Positions 36,269 to 48,334 of a stretch of DNA of 64,000 bases are shown here, piece by piece. Positions within the stretch are counted from its first letter, which is position 1. Each line of letters begins with the position of its first letter. Source of the DNA: Nocardia asteroides (GTDB taxonomy: Bacteria > Actinomycetota > Actinomycetes > Mycobacteriales > Mycobacteriaceae). Below the pieces are notes generated by a model. It ran no database searches, was not told where the DNA came from, and saw nothing but the letters and a program-made list of their open reading frames with translations. The stretch is from the NCBI RefSeq assembly GCF_021183625.1, contig NZ_CP089214.1, positions 1,116,001-1,180,000 on the forward strand, in the 5' to 3' direction. The translations under genes were made by a program, and so were the position numbers.

Positions 36269-36279
36269 CCGGCCGCGGC

Positions 36280-37499
36280 TCACGAGTCCCGGTGCGCGCC
36301 GTCCGACGGGACGACGGTGAACTGCGTCGGCGGCGCGAAGCCGCGCGCGGCGAAGGCACGGTCGACCGCGTCGGAGATCGCCGCGACGGCGTCGGCGGGC
36401 GCCAGCGCGATGGCGGCGCCGCCGAACCCGCCGCCGGTCATCCGCGCCCCGAGCGCCCCCGCGCCGCGCGCGGACTCCACCGCGACGTCCAGCTCCGGGA
36501 CCGAGATCTCGAAGTCGTCGCGCATGGAGACGTGCGAGGCGTCCAGCAGCGAGCCGATCGCGGCGGCGCCGTCGGCGCGCAGCGTGCGCACGGTATCGAG
36601 GACCCGGCGGTCCTCGGTGACCACGTGCCTGACCCGGCGGAAGGTGACGTCGTCGAGCAGCTCCCGCGCCCGGTCCAGGTCGCCGACCTCGAGGTCGCGC
36701 AGCGCGGGGACGCCGAGCGCGGCGGCGCCCGCCTCGCAGGAGGCGCGGCGCTCGCGGTAGCCGCCGGTGGCGTGCTCGTGCCGGACGCCGGTGTCGATGA
36801 CGCGCAGCACCAGCCCGGCCTCGGCGAAGCCGAGCGGGACCACCTCGGCGGCGAGCGAGCGGCAGTCGAGGAAGACGGCGGCGTCGAGTTCGCCGAGCAG
36901 GGCGGCGGATTGGTCCATGATGCCGGTGGGGGCGCCGACCGCGTCGTTCTCCGCGCGCTGCCCCACCTTCGCCAGGGTCTCCCTGGAGAGCGCGAGACCC
37001 CACAGCTCGGCCAGCGCCAGCGCGACCGCGCTCTCGATCGCCGCCGAGGAGGAGAGGCCGGCGCCGACCGGGACGGTGGAGTCGATGGCGAGGTCGGCGC
37101 CGGGCACGGCGGCGAGGTCGGCGCCGAATTCGCCGAGCGCCCAGGCGACGCCGAGCGGGTAGGCGGACCAGCCGCGCAGCTCGCCGTCGGCGTGCGCGCG
37201 CACCAGATCGGCCACCGGGAGCGAGACCGGTTCGTCGCCGAAGGTGCTCACCACGCGCAGCACCCCGTCGGTGCGCAGTGCGGCGGCGACCTCGGTGCGC
37301 CGGTCGATGGCGAACGGGAGCACGAAGCCCTCGTTGTAGTCGGTGTGCTCGCCGATCAGGTTGACTCGCCCCGGCGCCGACCACACTCCCGCCGCGTCTC
37401 CCCCGGTCAGCTGCCGGAACAGCGCCCGCGCGGTCACGCTGCGCTGTTCCGGCCCGGCCGGGGGCCCTGCGTGGCTGTCCCGCTCCGCTCCCGAGCCGC

Positions 37500-37503
<4 letters not shown>
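36280..37503 (-). CDS. galK: Galactokinase
   Basis: 407 residues. GHMP kinase motifs: SAPGRVNLIGEHTDYNEG (the galactokinase signature), VPVGAGLSSSAAIE (ATP loop) and MTGGGFGGAAIAL near the C-terminus; NAPTGIMDQ-like VGAPTGIMDQSA carries the catalytic Asp. It phosphorylates galactose to galactose-1-phosphate, the first committed Leloir step. Its ATG overlaps the galT stop in ATGA (37500-37503), so galT and galK are coupled. galM is divergent next to galT, which completes a small galactose locus lacking galE. Confidence 0.93.
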
Positions 37504-38615
<1,112 letters not shown>

Positions 38616-38644
38616 CGCCCCACGATAGCCAGGAATTTTCCCCG

Positions 38645-38650
38645 TAGGCT
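38645..38650 (+). promoter_or_regulatory. Candidate -10 box (TAGGCT) of a leaderless promoter
   Basis: TAGGCT ends 6 bp before GTG 38657, giving leaderless geometry for the epimerase gene. Confidence 0.35.
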
Positions 38651-38656
38651 CACGAC

Positions 38657-39592
38657 GTGCTCGAATCCGCTATCACCGCCACCGGAAGGGCGGTCACGCT
38701 GGAGTCCGGCGGCGTGCGCGCCGAGATCGGCACCGTGGCCGCCGTCCTCCGCTCGCTGACCGTCGACGGGGTCGCCGTCACCGAACCGGTGCCCGCCACC
38801 GCGCCGCCGCCGCAGGGCTGCGGCCTCGTGCTCGTCCCGTGGCCGAACCGGGTGCGCGACGGCCGCTGGAGCCTCGACGGCGCCGCGCAGCAGCTCGACC
38901 TCACCGAACCGGCCCGCGGCAACGCCATCCACGGCCTGCTGCGCAACACCGACTACACCGTGCTCGAGCGAAGCGCCGACGCGGTGACGCTCGGCGCGCT
39001 GATCCCGCCGCAGCACGGCTGGCCCTTCCTGCTCGACACCACCGTGCGGTACGCGCTGCGCCCGGACGGCCTCGCGGTCACGCACGGCGTGCGCAACCAC
39101 TCCGGGCGCACGGCGCCGTGGGCGGTCGGCGCGCACCCCTACCTGCGGGTCGGCGCGCACCCGATCGAGGAGCTGGTGCTCACGCTGCACGCGGGCACCC
39201 GGTTCGAGGCGGACGAGCGGATGAACCCGGTGGGCGAGCATCCGGTCACGGGCACCGCCTTCGACCTGCGCGGCGGCGTCCGGGTCGGCGAACTCGAGCT
39301 GGACACCGCCTTCGGCGACGTCGTCCCGGTCGACGGCGTGGCGGCGCGGCTGACCGCCCCGGACGGCGCCGCCGTCGAGCTGCTGCAGGGCGCGGACTGG
39401 GGGTACGCCCAGGTCTTCACGCCGCGGATCTTCCCGCGCGACGGCGTGCGCGGCCTCGCGGTGGCGGTGGAGCCGATGACCGCGCCGCCGGACGCGCTGA
39501 ACTCCGGGCGCGGGCTGGTCCGGCTGGCGCCCGGCGAGCGCGCCGAACGCGGCTGGGGGCTGCGCTACACCGCCGCGGGCGGGTCGCGGTAG
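38657..39592 (+). CDS. galM: Aldose 1-epimerase (galactose mutarotase)
   Basis: 311 residues. The mutarotase family pattern is visible: LVPWPNRVRDGRW, NAIHGLLRN, GAHPYLRVG (catalytic His) and a late AVAVEPMTAPPDALNSG with the catalytic Glu. It interconverts alpha- and beta-galactose, or other aldoses, and so feeds GalK. It is divergent from galT-galK. The 3' end overlaps the convergent membrane protein gene by 28 bp. Confidence 0.88.
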   Translation: MLESAITATGRAVTLESGGVRAEIGTVAAVLRSLTVDGVAVTEPVPATAPPPQGCGLVLVPWPNRVRDGRWSLDGAAQQLDLTEPARGNAIHGLLRNTDYTVLERSADAVTLGALIPPQHGWPFLLDTTVRYALRPDGLAVTHGVRNHSGRTAPWAVGAHPYLRVGAHPIEELVLTLHAGTRFEADERMNPVGEHPVTGTAFDLRGGVRVGELELDTAFGDVVPVDGVAARLTAPDGAAVELLQGADWGYAQVFTPRIFPRDGVRGLAVAVEPMTAPPDALNSGRGLVRLAPGERAERGWGLRYTAAGGSR

Positions 39593-40161
39593 CGGCGCGG
39601 GGCGCTGCGCTCCCAGGCCGCGCCCCACGCGGCGTAGCGGTGCCGGTCGAAGAGCAGGGCGATCGCGCGCACCAGCAGCCGGCCGAGCCCGGCGGCGGCG
39701 AAGAGCACGAGCAGCCCGGTGCCGATTCCGCCGATCGAGGCGGCGTCCGGGCTGCGCGGCGCGAGCACCGGGCGGTTCTCGGGGTCCAGCCAGAGCGGGA
39801 TCCGGTCGCCCGGCGACGCGGTCTGCGGCACCGAGGTCTCGGCCGTGCCCGACCTGCCGCCCTCGTCCCAGCGCACGGTGGCCCGGACGGTGTAGGGCGC
39901 GACCTCGACGGGCTCGGTGACCACGGTCGCCCGCACGGAAGTCCTGGTCTCCCGCTCGACCCGGATGCGGGCCGCGTCGGCGGCGTACACCTCGGTGCCG
40001 AGCCCCCAGGCCAGCGGAACGGTGCACAGCACGGCGGCCACCACCGCCAGCCGCAACAGCGCCTCCACGCGGTCCAGCGGGCGTAGCAGCGGGCTCGGAT
40101 GCCACGGCCGCATCCACCCGAACCGGATGGGCCGCTCCGGACCGTGGGAAAGCGCGGACAT
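39565..40161 (-). CDS. Rv1733c-like membrane protein
   Basis: 198 residues from ATG 40161 (ATG 40182 also possible; both have a ribosome site). The layout matches the Rv1733c family: SPLLRPLDRVEALLRLAVV at the first helix, an extracellular domain (GTEVYAADAARI, VRWDEGGRSGTAE, PLWLDPENRPV) and a second helix GIGTGLLVLFAAAGL, ending YAAWGAAWE. Rv1733c itself is a DosR-regulon antigen of M. tuberculosis with unknown function. I saw no DosR box upstream here. Confidence 0.7.
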   Translation of the reverse strand: MSALSHGPERPIRFGWMRPWHPSPLLRPLDRVEALLRLAVVAAVLCTVPLAWGLGTEVYAADAARIRVERETRTSVRATVVTEPVEVAPYTVRATVRWDEGGRSGTAETSVPQTASPGDRIPLWLDPENRPVLAPRSPDAASIGGIGTGLLVLFAAAGLGRLLVRAIALLFDRHRYAAWGAAWERSAPRRYRDPPAAV

Positions 40162-40235
40162 GGGGCACCCTTCACTCGACATCGCCGCCACCTCGAGCAT
40201 GCCCTGCCCGCCGCCACCCGGCGGTGAGAGATCCG

Positions 40236-40973
40236 TCATGCTCCGCAGAGCGGCGCCAGCGCGGCGGCCGCGCCGAGCAGAGCCAGCGACCGGGCGGCGA
40301 TGTCGCGCTCCCTGGCGGCCAGCGCCGCGGCGACCGCGGCGGTGCCGCCGCGCGGCAGCCCGGCGAGCACCGCGCGCACGGCCCCGATCCGGTAGCCCGC
40401 GGCGCGCAGCTGGTGCACGATCCTGGCGTCGCGCACCTGGGCCGGGGTGTAGCGGCGGGCACCGCCGCGGTCGCGGCCGGGGCCGATCAGCCCTTCGGCC
40501 TCCCAGTGCCGCAGCGCCGAGGCCCGGACCCCGAGCGCCGCGGCGAGTTCCGCGATGCCCATGGCATCGGCCGGGCGCGGATCGGGCACCGGCTCGGCCG
40601 CGACGGCGGCGGCCGCCGCGGTCGCCTCCGCGAGCTCGGCGCGTTCCCGGTGCAGCCCGGCGTGCGCGGCGTCGAGCCGGGCAGGCACGGCGTCCGGTGG
40701 GTCGCGGTGCAGCGCGCGCAGCAGCTCCTTCGCCGTCACCGGGCCGATCGCGGCGGCCAGCGCGCGGTAGCCGAGCAGGCAGCGCAGGTGGGTGTCGCCG
40801 TAGCGGCGGTAGCCGTTGCCGGCGCGCGGGGCGGGCGGGAGCACCCCCGTGCGCTCCAGGTCGCGCACGTGCTGCACGGAACAGCCCGCGCGGCGGGCGA
40901 GCTGCGCGGTGCCGTAGTGGAGGGTCGGGTGGGCCGAATCCCCGGTCGTGCGGTCGCAAGTCTCCACAAGCAC
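40236..40973 (-). CDS. MerR-family regulator with two HTH domains
   Basis: About 245 residues, from GTG 40973 or 40967. It holds two separate MerR-type winged helices: YGTAQLARRAGCSVQHVRDLER, then NGYRRYGDTHL; and MGIAELAAALGVRASALRHWEAEGLI, then GGARRYTPAQV. Classical MerR proteins have one HTH and a ligand/dimerization domain, whereas this one seems to use a second HTH instead. The start codon of the divergent DUF6194 gene is only 21 bp away, so it probably controls that gene and itself from one tiny region. Confidence 0.8.
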   Translation of the reverse strand: MLVETCDRTTGDSAHPTLHYGTAQLARRAGCSVQHVRDLERTGVLPPAPRAGNGYRRYGDTHLRCLLGYRALAAAIGPVTAKELLRALHRDPPDAVPARLDAAHAGLHRERAELAEATAAAAAVAAEPVPDPRPADAMGIAELAAALGVRASALRHWEAEGLIGPGRDRGGARRYTPAQVRDARIVHQLRAAGYRIGAVRAVLAGLPRGGTAAVAAALAARERDIAARSLALLGAAAALAPLCGA

Positions 40974-40994
40974 TCGAATGTAACGCTCGAAGGC

Positions 40995-41519
40995 ATGGAA
41001 ATCGACGAGATCGTCCGCCTTGTCTCCGCCCTCGACGGGGTGCTCGCGCAGTGCCCGCGCCCCGGCGACCCGGGCGTGCCCGAGATCGCCTGGGGCGACA
41101 CCTTCTTCTGCTACGCCCCGGACGGCAGGCTCCCCCGCGCCCAGCCCTTCGCCACCATCGTGACCAAGGACTACCCCGGCGACGCCGGTTCGCGGCTGCG
41201 CGCCCCCCACCGCTTCCGGCTCAATATCGCCGTGGACGCGGCGGCCTTCGCCGCGCACACCGGGCACCCGCCGCGCGCCCGGGTGCCCGCCCCCGACCCC
41301 GCCGCCACCGACACCCTCTTCGCGCACCCGCTCTACGGCGCGGCGGGCTGGCTCGCCGTGGTGAACCCGGGCAGCCGAACCGCTTCCGTGCTCCCGGGGC
41401 TGCTCCGGGGTGCGCACGCCGGGGCGAAGCGGCGGCAGCGCCCCGCGCACCGCCCCGCCGGGCGGCTGGACGATACTGAAACGGCCATGACGAACTCCCC
41501 CGCCGACCCGGGCTCATGA
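40995..41519 (+). CDS. DUF6194 family protein
   Basis: 174 residues. EIDEIVRLVSALDGV, PEIAWGDTFFCYAPDG, QPFATIVTKDYPGD and FRLNIAVD fit the DUF6194 pattern; HPLYGAAGWLAVVNPG closes the domain. The function is unknown. The last 35 residues (RRQRPAHRPAGRL) are basic and probably flexible. It is divergent from the double-HTH MerR gene. Its stop overlaps the ATG of the PAS-ANTAR gene (ATGA 41516-41519), so the two are co-expressed. Confidence 0.75.
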   Translation: MEIDEIVRLVSALDGVLAQCPRPGDPGVPEIAWGDTFFCYAPDGRLPRAQPFATIVTKDYPGDAGSRLRAPHRFRLNIAVDAAAFAAHTGHPPRARVPAPDPAATDTLFAHPLYGAAGWLAVVNPGSRTASVLPGLLRGAHAGAKRRQRPAHRPAGRLDDTETAMTNSPADPGS

Positions 41520-42106
41520 GAAGCCGGAGATCCCCGGCCGCGCTGCGCATCGGCACCTTCGGCTACCTGGCCGCCGAGCAGCGCTGGCAGTGGTCGGCGG
41601 AGACCGCCGCCATGCACGGCTACGAGCTCGGCGAGGTCGTGCCGACGGCGGAACTGCTTGCCGCGCACCAGCACCCGGAGGATCGCGCGGTGTTCCTCGC
41701 CGCCGTCGGCAGCGGGGGCGGGTTCTGTCTGCGGCAGCGGCTCACCGACGCCGCGGGCAACGCCAGGGTGGTCATCGTGATCGCCGAGCCGGGCCCCGCC
41801 GGCTTCTACGTCGACCTCACCGGCCCGGTGCTGGCGCAGCACCGGACGCTGATCGACGCCGCGCTGCCGGAGTACGCGCGGCTGCGCGGCCCGATCGAGC
41901 AGGCCGCCGGGATGCTCATGGTGGTCTACGGCATCCCGGCCGGGCGCGCGGACGAGCTGCTGCGCGCCCGCGCCGCCGAGCACGGGCTGGCGCTGCCCCG
42001 CTTCGCCCAGCTGCTCTGCGCGGCGGTGGCCGATGGCGTCGATGTGCCGGCGCGGCTGCGAACCGTCTTCGACCACGCGCTGCTCACGGTGCATCAGCGG
42101 GGCTGA
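41516..42106 (+). CDS. PAS-ANTAR domain RNA-binding regulator
   Basis: 196 residues. The N-terminal PAS domain has WQWSAETAAMHGY and HPEDRAVFLAAV. The C-terminal ANTAR domain has RGPIEQAAGMLMVVYGIPAGRADELLRARA, where the conserved aromatic and Ala residues of the three-helix RNA-binding fold are visible. ANTAR proteins bind paired hexaloop hairpins in mRNA leaders and cause antitermination. PAS is the expected sensor half. It is coupled to the DUF6194 gene by a 4-bp overlap. The catalase gene follows 81 bp downstream with its own promoter. Confidence 0.82.
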   Translation: MRSRRSPAALRIGTFGYLAAEQRWQWSAETAAMHGYELGEVVPTAELLAAHQHPEDRAVFLAAVGSGGGFCLRQRLTDAAGNARVVIVIAEPGPAGFYVDLTGPVLAQHRTLIDAALPEYARLRGPIEQAAGMLMVVYGIPAGRADELLRARAAEHGLALPRFAQLLCAAVADGVDVPARLRTVFDHALLTVHQRG

Positions 42107-42116
42107 CCGGGGCGGC

Positions 42117-42140
42117 GTTTCGGGGCCGGGGCGCCGGGTA
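42117..42140 (+). promoter_or_regulatory. SigB/SigF-type promoter of the catalase gene
   Basis: GTTT (42117-42120), 15 bp, GGGTA (42136-42140), an exact match to the actinobacterial stress-sigma pattern GTTT-N15-GGGTA. The ATG is 47 bp further on, with GAGGAGG before it. Confidence 0.6.
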
Positions 42141-42187
42141 GAACGCTTTGGCCCTGTGCCAGCCCCGATCGAGGAGGTCCTTCCGCG

Positions 42188-44302
<2,115 letters not shown>

Positions 44303-44305
44303 ACC

Positions 44306-44342
44306 CCGGCCCCGCCCCCGCAACTGCCGGGGGCGGGGCCGG
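44306..44342 (+). terminator. Strong GC-rich terminator hairpin after catalase
   Basis: Perfect 15-bp arms (44306-44320 and 44328-44342) around a 7-base loop, starting 4 bp after the catalase TGA. No T-run follows, as is usual for high-GC actinobacteria. Confidence 0.7.
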
Positions 44343-44387
44343 AATTCGGTTGAAGGGAACCGCGCCGGGGTGGCATCGTCACCGCCC

Positions 44388-45152
44388 ATGGACGACGCGG
44401 CGGTCGAGCGCTTCATCACCGATGGGTACGTGCGGGTCGACGGTGCCTTCGAGCGCGACCTCGGGCTGCGCTGCGCGGCCGAGCTCTGGGCGCACATCGG
44501 CCTCGACGCCGCCGATCCGGCGTCCTGGACCCGCTCCCTGATCTGGGTGCCGGGGATGAGCTCGCCGCCGTTCACCGAAGCGGCGGGCAGCGATGTGCTC
44601 GTCGCGGCGTACGACCGGCTGGTGGGTGCGGGCCGCTGGCGGCCCCGGCTCGGCCTCGGCACCTTCCCGCTGCGTTTTCCCAGCTCCGAGCCGCCGGAGG
44701 CGGCGGGGTGGCACGTCGAGGCGTCGTTCACCGCCGCCGACGGGGGGCCGCGGGTCGATCTGCGCTCGCGCGGGCGGGCGCTGCTGATGCTGTTCCTCTT
44801 CTCCGATATCGGGGAGGACGACGCGCCGACGCTCATCCGGGTGGGATCGCACCTCGCCGTGCCGCCCTTCCTCCGCGGCGCCGGTCCGGAGGGACGGGAC
44901 TGGATGGAGCTCTGCGCCGATGTCGTGCCCGCCACCGACGGGTGCCGGGTCGTCGCCGCGACCGGCCGGATCGGCGACGTCTTCCTGTGCCACCCGTTCC
45001 TGGTGCACACCGCGCAGGCGCACCGCGGCCGGGTGCCGCGCTTCCTGGCGCAGCCGCCGCTGGAGCCGGTCGACGGGCTCGACCTCGACGCCGCCCGGCC
45101 CGCGCCGGTGGCCGAGGCGGTGCGGCGCGGGCTGGCGGCCGTCGGTCGCTGA
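44388..45152 (+). CDS. Phytanoyl-CoA dioxygenase-like protein
   Basis: 254 residues. FITDGYVRVDGAF is the usual opening of the PhyH family. The iron site would be GWHVEASF (His and Glu rather than the more usual HxD) with the distal His in CHPFLVHTAQAHRG, and Arg in the last segment. If active it uses Fe(II), 2-oxoglutarate and O2 to hydroxylate a substrate that cannot be predicted. ATG 44388 comes 46 bp after the catalase terminator. The convergent hydrolase gene ends 8 bp beyond its stop. Confidence 0.72.
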   Translation: MDDAAVERFITDGYVRVDGAFERDLGLRCAAELWAHIGLDAADPASWTRSLIWVPGMSSPPFTEAAGSDVLVAAYDRLVGAGRWRPRLGLGTFPLRFPSSEPPEAAGWHVEASFTAADGGPRVDLRSRGRALLMLFLFSDIGEDDAPTLIRVGSHLAVPPFLRGAGPEGRDWMELCADVVPATDGCRVVAATGRIGDVFLCHPFLVHTAQAHRGRVPRFLAQPPLEPVDGLDLDAARPAPVAEAVRRGLAAVGR

Positions 45153-45159
45153 CCGGGGC

Positions 45160-45990
45160 TCAGGGGGTGCGGGCGATGGCGGCGTCGCGCTTGGCGAGCC
45201 AGCCGTTCATGGCGGTGAGGGCGAAGCGGAAGCCGTTGAGGCGGTGCCGGTTCAGGTAGCCGTGCCAGGAGTGCGGGACGACGGCATGCGCCACCGGGAC
45301 GCCCGCCGCGGCGAGTTCGGCGGCGAAGGTCTCGCCGGAGGCGCGCAGGGTGTCGAAGTCGGCGTCCAGCATCAGGGTGGGTGGCAGGCCGGCGAGTTCG
45401 GTGCCGCCGGGGAAGGCGCCGCCGGTGAGCAGCTCCTCGTGGCCCACGTAGTTGACGTTCATCTTGTACACCGCCGCCGGGGTGAACTGGCGGTAGCCCG
45501 CGAGCCCCCTGGTCCGCCTGCGCACCGAGGCGGGCAGCTCGGGAAGCTCCGGGTGGTAGAGGCCGTAGCAGAGCAGTAGTCCGGCCGTTCCCGGCAGGCG
45601 CTCGGCCGCCGTCACGGCCAGGCACGCGCCCGCGCTGGCGCCGCCGAGCACGATCCGCCCGTGCTCGGCGGCGAGCGCGCGGCTCGCGTCGACCACGTCG
45701 TCCAGCGCGGCCGGGTAGTGGTGCCCCGCCGGGGTGTTCCTGGAGCGCCGCCCCCACGGCCGCGGCGCCAGCCGGTAGTCGACGGCGCGCACCAGCCGCC
45801 CGGCGGCGGCCAGCCGCAGCGCCACCCGGTGCGACTCCGGGGTGTCCAGGTCGCCGGTGACGAAGCCGCCGCCGTGCAGCCAGATCATGGGCGCCGCCCC
45901 CGCGCGCGGCTCCGCGGGCAGGTAGTCGCGGACCGGTATGGCGCCCTGCCGCCCCGGTATCGTCCGGTCCACGGTGCGCACGGCGCTCAT
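45160..45990 (-). CDS. Alpha/beta hydrolase (HSL/esterase family)
   Basis: 276 residues. The oxyanion motif is IWLHGGGFVTGD and the nucleophile elbow GGASAGACLA; DADFDTLR and the His in HSWHGYL finish the triad. This is the hormone-sensitive-lipase (LipH/NlhH-like) esterase group, acting on short-chain esters. It has no signal peptide, so it should be cytoplasmic. Upstream on its strand is a GGGTAT sequence but without a good -35. No co-transcribed neighbour. Confidence 0.85.
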   Translation of the reverse strand: MSAVRTVDRTIPGRQGAIPVRDYLPAEPRAGAAPMIWLHGGGFVTGDLDTPESHRVALRLAAAGRLVRAVDYRLAPRPWGRRSRNTPAGHHYPAALDDVVDASRALAAEHGRIVLGGASAGACLAVTAAERLPGTAGLLLCYGLYHPELPELPASVRRRTRGLAGYRQFTPAAVYKMNVNYVGHEELLTGGAFPGGTELAGLPPTLMLDADFDTLRASGETFAAELAAAGVPVAHAVVPHSWHGYLNRHRLNGFRFALTAMNGWLAKRDAAIARTP

Positions 45991-46051
45991 CGGCTTCTCC
46001 TGTCGGGCGGGTTCTACTCCCGAGGCGTATACCCGCCGCGACCGCTGGCGA

Positions 46052-47083
46052 TCAGTAGCGGCTCTGCGCGCCGGCGGGGTAGTGCTCGATCACTTCGGTG
46101 CGATCGCCGTCGTCGAAGGAGTTGCGGATCGCGGTCTGCGCGTTCGGCGGCAGGGTGTGCAGGATCTCCTGCACCCGCTGCCTGCGGCGCAGCATGCCCT
46201 GGCGCACCGGCATCCCCGGGGTGGCCCGCATCTGCGGGGCGATCCCCTCGACCTCCTCGGCGCCGCCGTGGTGGTGCCCGGCGTCGACCATGGCCTGCTC
46301 GCGGGCCATCTGGGTCTCGTCCTTCTCCTCGGACATGCCGATCGGCCCGATGATGCGGCCGTTGAGGAACTGCTTCACGACCGGCTCGTCGGAGGTGAGC
46401 AGCACCTCCCGCGGGCCGAACATGACCAGCTGACGCCGGAACAGCATGCCGATGTTGTCCGGAACCGTCCGTGCCAGGTTGATGTTGTGCGTGACGATCA
46501 GAATCGTCGCGTCGATCTGAGCGTTGATGTCGATCAGCAGCTGGCTCAGGTACGAGGTACGCACGGGATCCAAGCCGGAGTCGGGCTCGTCGACCAGGAT
46601 GATCTGCGGATCCAGCACCAGCGCCCGCGCCAGCCCGGCACGCTTGCGCATACCGCCGGAGATCTCACCCGGCAGCTTGCCCTCGGCCCCGATCAGACCG
46701 GTCAGCTCCAGCTTCTCCATCACGATCTGCCGGATCTCGGACTCCGACTTCTTCGTGTGCTCGCGCAGCGGGAACGCGACGTTGTCGAACAGCGTCATCG
46801 ACCCGAACAGCGCACCGTCCTGGAACAGCACCCCGAACAGCTTGCGAATGTCGTAGAGCTGCTTGTTCGAGCACGTCGTGATGTCCACACCGTCGATGTA
46901 GATCGACCCGCGCTCGGGACGCAGCAGCCCGATCAGCGACTTCAGGAACACCGACTTACCCGTCCCGGACGGGCCGAGCAACGCGCTGACCTCACCGGAC
47001 GGCAGCGTCAGCGACACGTCCTGCCAGATCCGCTGCGAGCCGAACGATTTGGTGACCCCTTCGGTCCTGACCTCGACGCCCAC
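46052..47083 (-). CDS. mceG: Mce transport system ATPase (MceG/Mkl)
   Basis: 343 residues. Walker A LLGPSGTGKSVFLK, Q-loop LFQDGALFGSMT, signature EISGGMRKRAGLARAL, Walker B IILVDEPDSGLDP and H-loop VTHNINLA. The extended C-terminus (QFLNGRIIGPIGMSEEKDE, QEILHTLPPN) is typical of Mkl/MceG, the ATPase shared by all Mce lipid importers of mycolic-acid bacteria. It acts with YrbE permeases and Mce proteins encoded elsewhere. GGGAGG precedes GTG 47083. It is a single orphan gene here, as in mycobacteria. Confidence 0.9.
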   Translation of the reverse strand: MGVEVRTEGVTKSFGSQRIWQDVSLTLPSGEVSALLGPSGTGKSVFLKSLIGLLRPERGSIYIDGVDITTCSNKQLYDIRKLFGVLFQDGALFGSMTLFDNVAFPLREHTKKSESEIRQIVMEKLELTGLIGAEGKLPGEISGGMRKRAGLARALVLDPQIILVDEPDSGLDPVRTSYLSQLLIDINAQIDATILIVTHNINLARTVPDNIGMLFRRQLVMFGPREVLLTSDEPVVKQFLNGRIIGPIGMSEEKDETQMAREQAMVDAGHHHGGAEEVEGIAPQMRATPGMPVRQGMLRRRQRVQEILHTLPPNAQTAIRNSFDDGDRTEVIEHYPAGAQSRY

Positions 47084-47273
47084 GAGAACCTCCCTGCTCC
47101 CGGTGGCCCGGATCAGGGCACACCACACGATTCAGTCGGCGATGTTACCGCCGATTCCAAGACCCCGTGGTCCATATCGGCCAGAAACAACGCGCGAATT
47201 TCGCCCCCACCGGCGCACGGAAACCACTAAGTTAGCTGAGGTTCGCACTCTTGCGGGTGTCGACCGCCACCGA

Positions 47274-48209
47274 TCAGCTGGTCTCGCCGGTGCTCCGGCC
47301 GATCGGCGCGACGGTGTCGCGCAGCCGCAGCATGACGGCGGCGAGCCGATCCAGCCCCGGCCGCTCCACCGGGAAGTGCCCGCAGCCCTCGAGCAGGACC
47401 GCCTCGGTGGGCGCCGCGATCCGCTCCAGCACCCGCAGGCTCAGCGCGGGCGGGGTCCAGGCGTCCTCGGCCGGGTGCACCAGCGTCACCGGCGGGCCGG
47501 TGTAGCGGGCGGGGGCGGTGTGCCGGAAGTTCAGGAAGCCTGCCATGAAGCCGAGCGGCACCTTCGCCCCGCCGCCGCGTGGGTCGCGGGCGCAGAACCG
47601 GGTCAGCTCCGGGTTCGCGCTCATCCGGCCGAGATCGCCGAGCAGCCGGATCGGAAACATGACGCCGCCGAGCACCGGCTCCAGCGCGGCCAGCGCCGGC
47701 GCCAGCCGCGCGGCCGCCGGGGTGCGGGCCGCGGCCCGGCGCGCGGCCGGGTCGGCGGGGTCGAGCAGGCAGGTGGCGAGCACGTGCGCGGCCGCGCCGG
47801 TGCGGGTCGCCGCCTCGTAGGCGAGCATCCCGCCCATGCTCGCCCCGAAGAGCACCAGCGGCCGCGGGTCGCGCGCGGTCTCGGCGCGCACCAGGTCGCA
47901 GACCAGCTCGACCCAGTCGCTGTACCGCACCGCGCGCGGGTTCGGCTCGACGGTCGCGCCGTAGAGCGGCAGGTCGACGGCGAGCAGCTCGACGCGGTCC
48001 GGCGCGACCGCGGCGGCCAGCGGCCAGAGCGCCCCGCTGTGCCCGCCGCCGCCGTGCAGGACCAGCACCCGCACGCCCGCCTCCGGCCGCTCCGCGCGCG
48101 CGATATGCACCCGACGGCCGCGCCACTGCCACCAGGTCGAGACCGGGGCGACGCGGGCCCGCTCCCGGTACTCCGGTGGCAGGAACTGGGCGTAGTCATC
48201 GGAATGCAT
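47274..48209 (-). CDS. Alpha/beta hydrolase fold protein
   Basis: 311 residues. VLVLHGGGGHSGALWPL (oxyanion), LFGASMGGMLAYE (nucleophile Ser), and HPAEDAWTPP plus CGHFPVERPG near the end supply Asp and His. The family covers esterases, lipases and haloperoxidase-like enzymes; the substrate is unknown. GGAGG lies just upstream of ATG 48209. The 190 bp between it and mceG hold no gene, only the mceG promoter region. Confidence 0.82.
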   Translation of the reverse strand: MHSDDYAQFLPPEYRERARVAPVSTWWQWRGRRVHIARAERPEAGVRVLVLHGGGGHSGALWPLAAAVAPDRVELLAVDLPLYGATVEPNPRAVRYSDWVELVCDLVRAETARDPRPLVLFGASMGGMLAYEAATRTGAAAHVLATCLLDPADPAARRAAARTPAAARLAPALAALEPVLGGVMFPIRLLGDLGRMSANPELTRFCARDPRGGGAKVPLGFMAGFLNFRHTAPARYTGPPVTLVHPAEDAWTPPALSLRVLERIAAPTEAVLLEGCGHFPVERPGLDRLAAVMLRLRDTVAPIGRSTGETS

Positions 48210-48334
48210 GCCTCCGACGATTCTCGCCCCGCGCTCCGGGGACAACTCGCGCCCGGGCAGAGCGGCTCCCGGCGAGCAAACCCGGCGCGAACTGCCTGTA
48301 TCGGCCGGCGTCCGGGAGCGATCCGGTCGGTCGC

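Noticed and set aside
47200..47250. Possible iron-regulator box (TTAGCTGAGGTT) upstream of mceG
   Set aside because: Too far from the IdeR/DtxR consensus and only one half matches.
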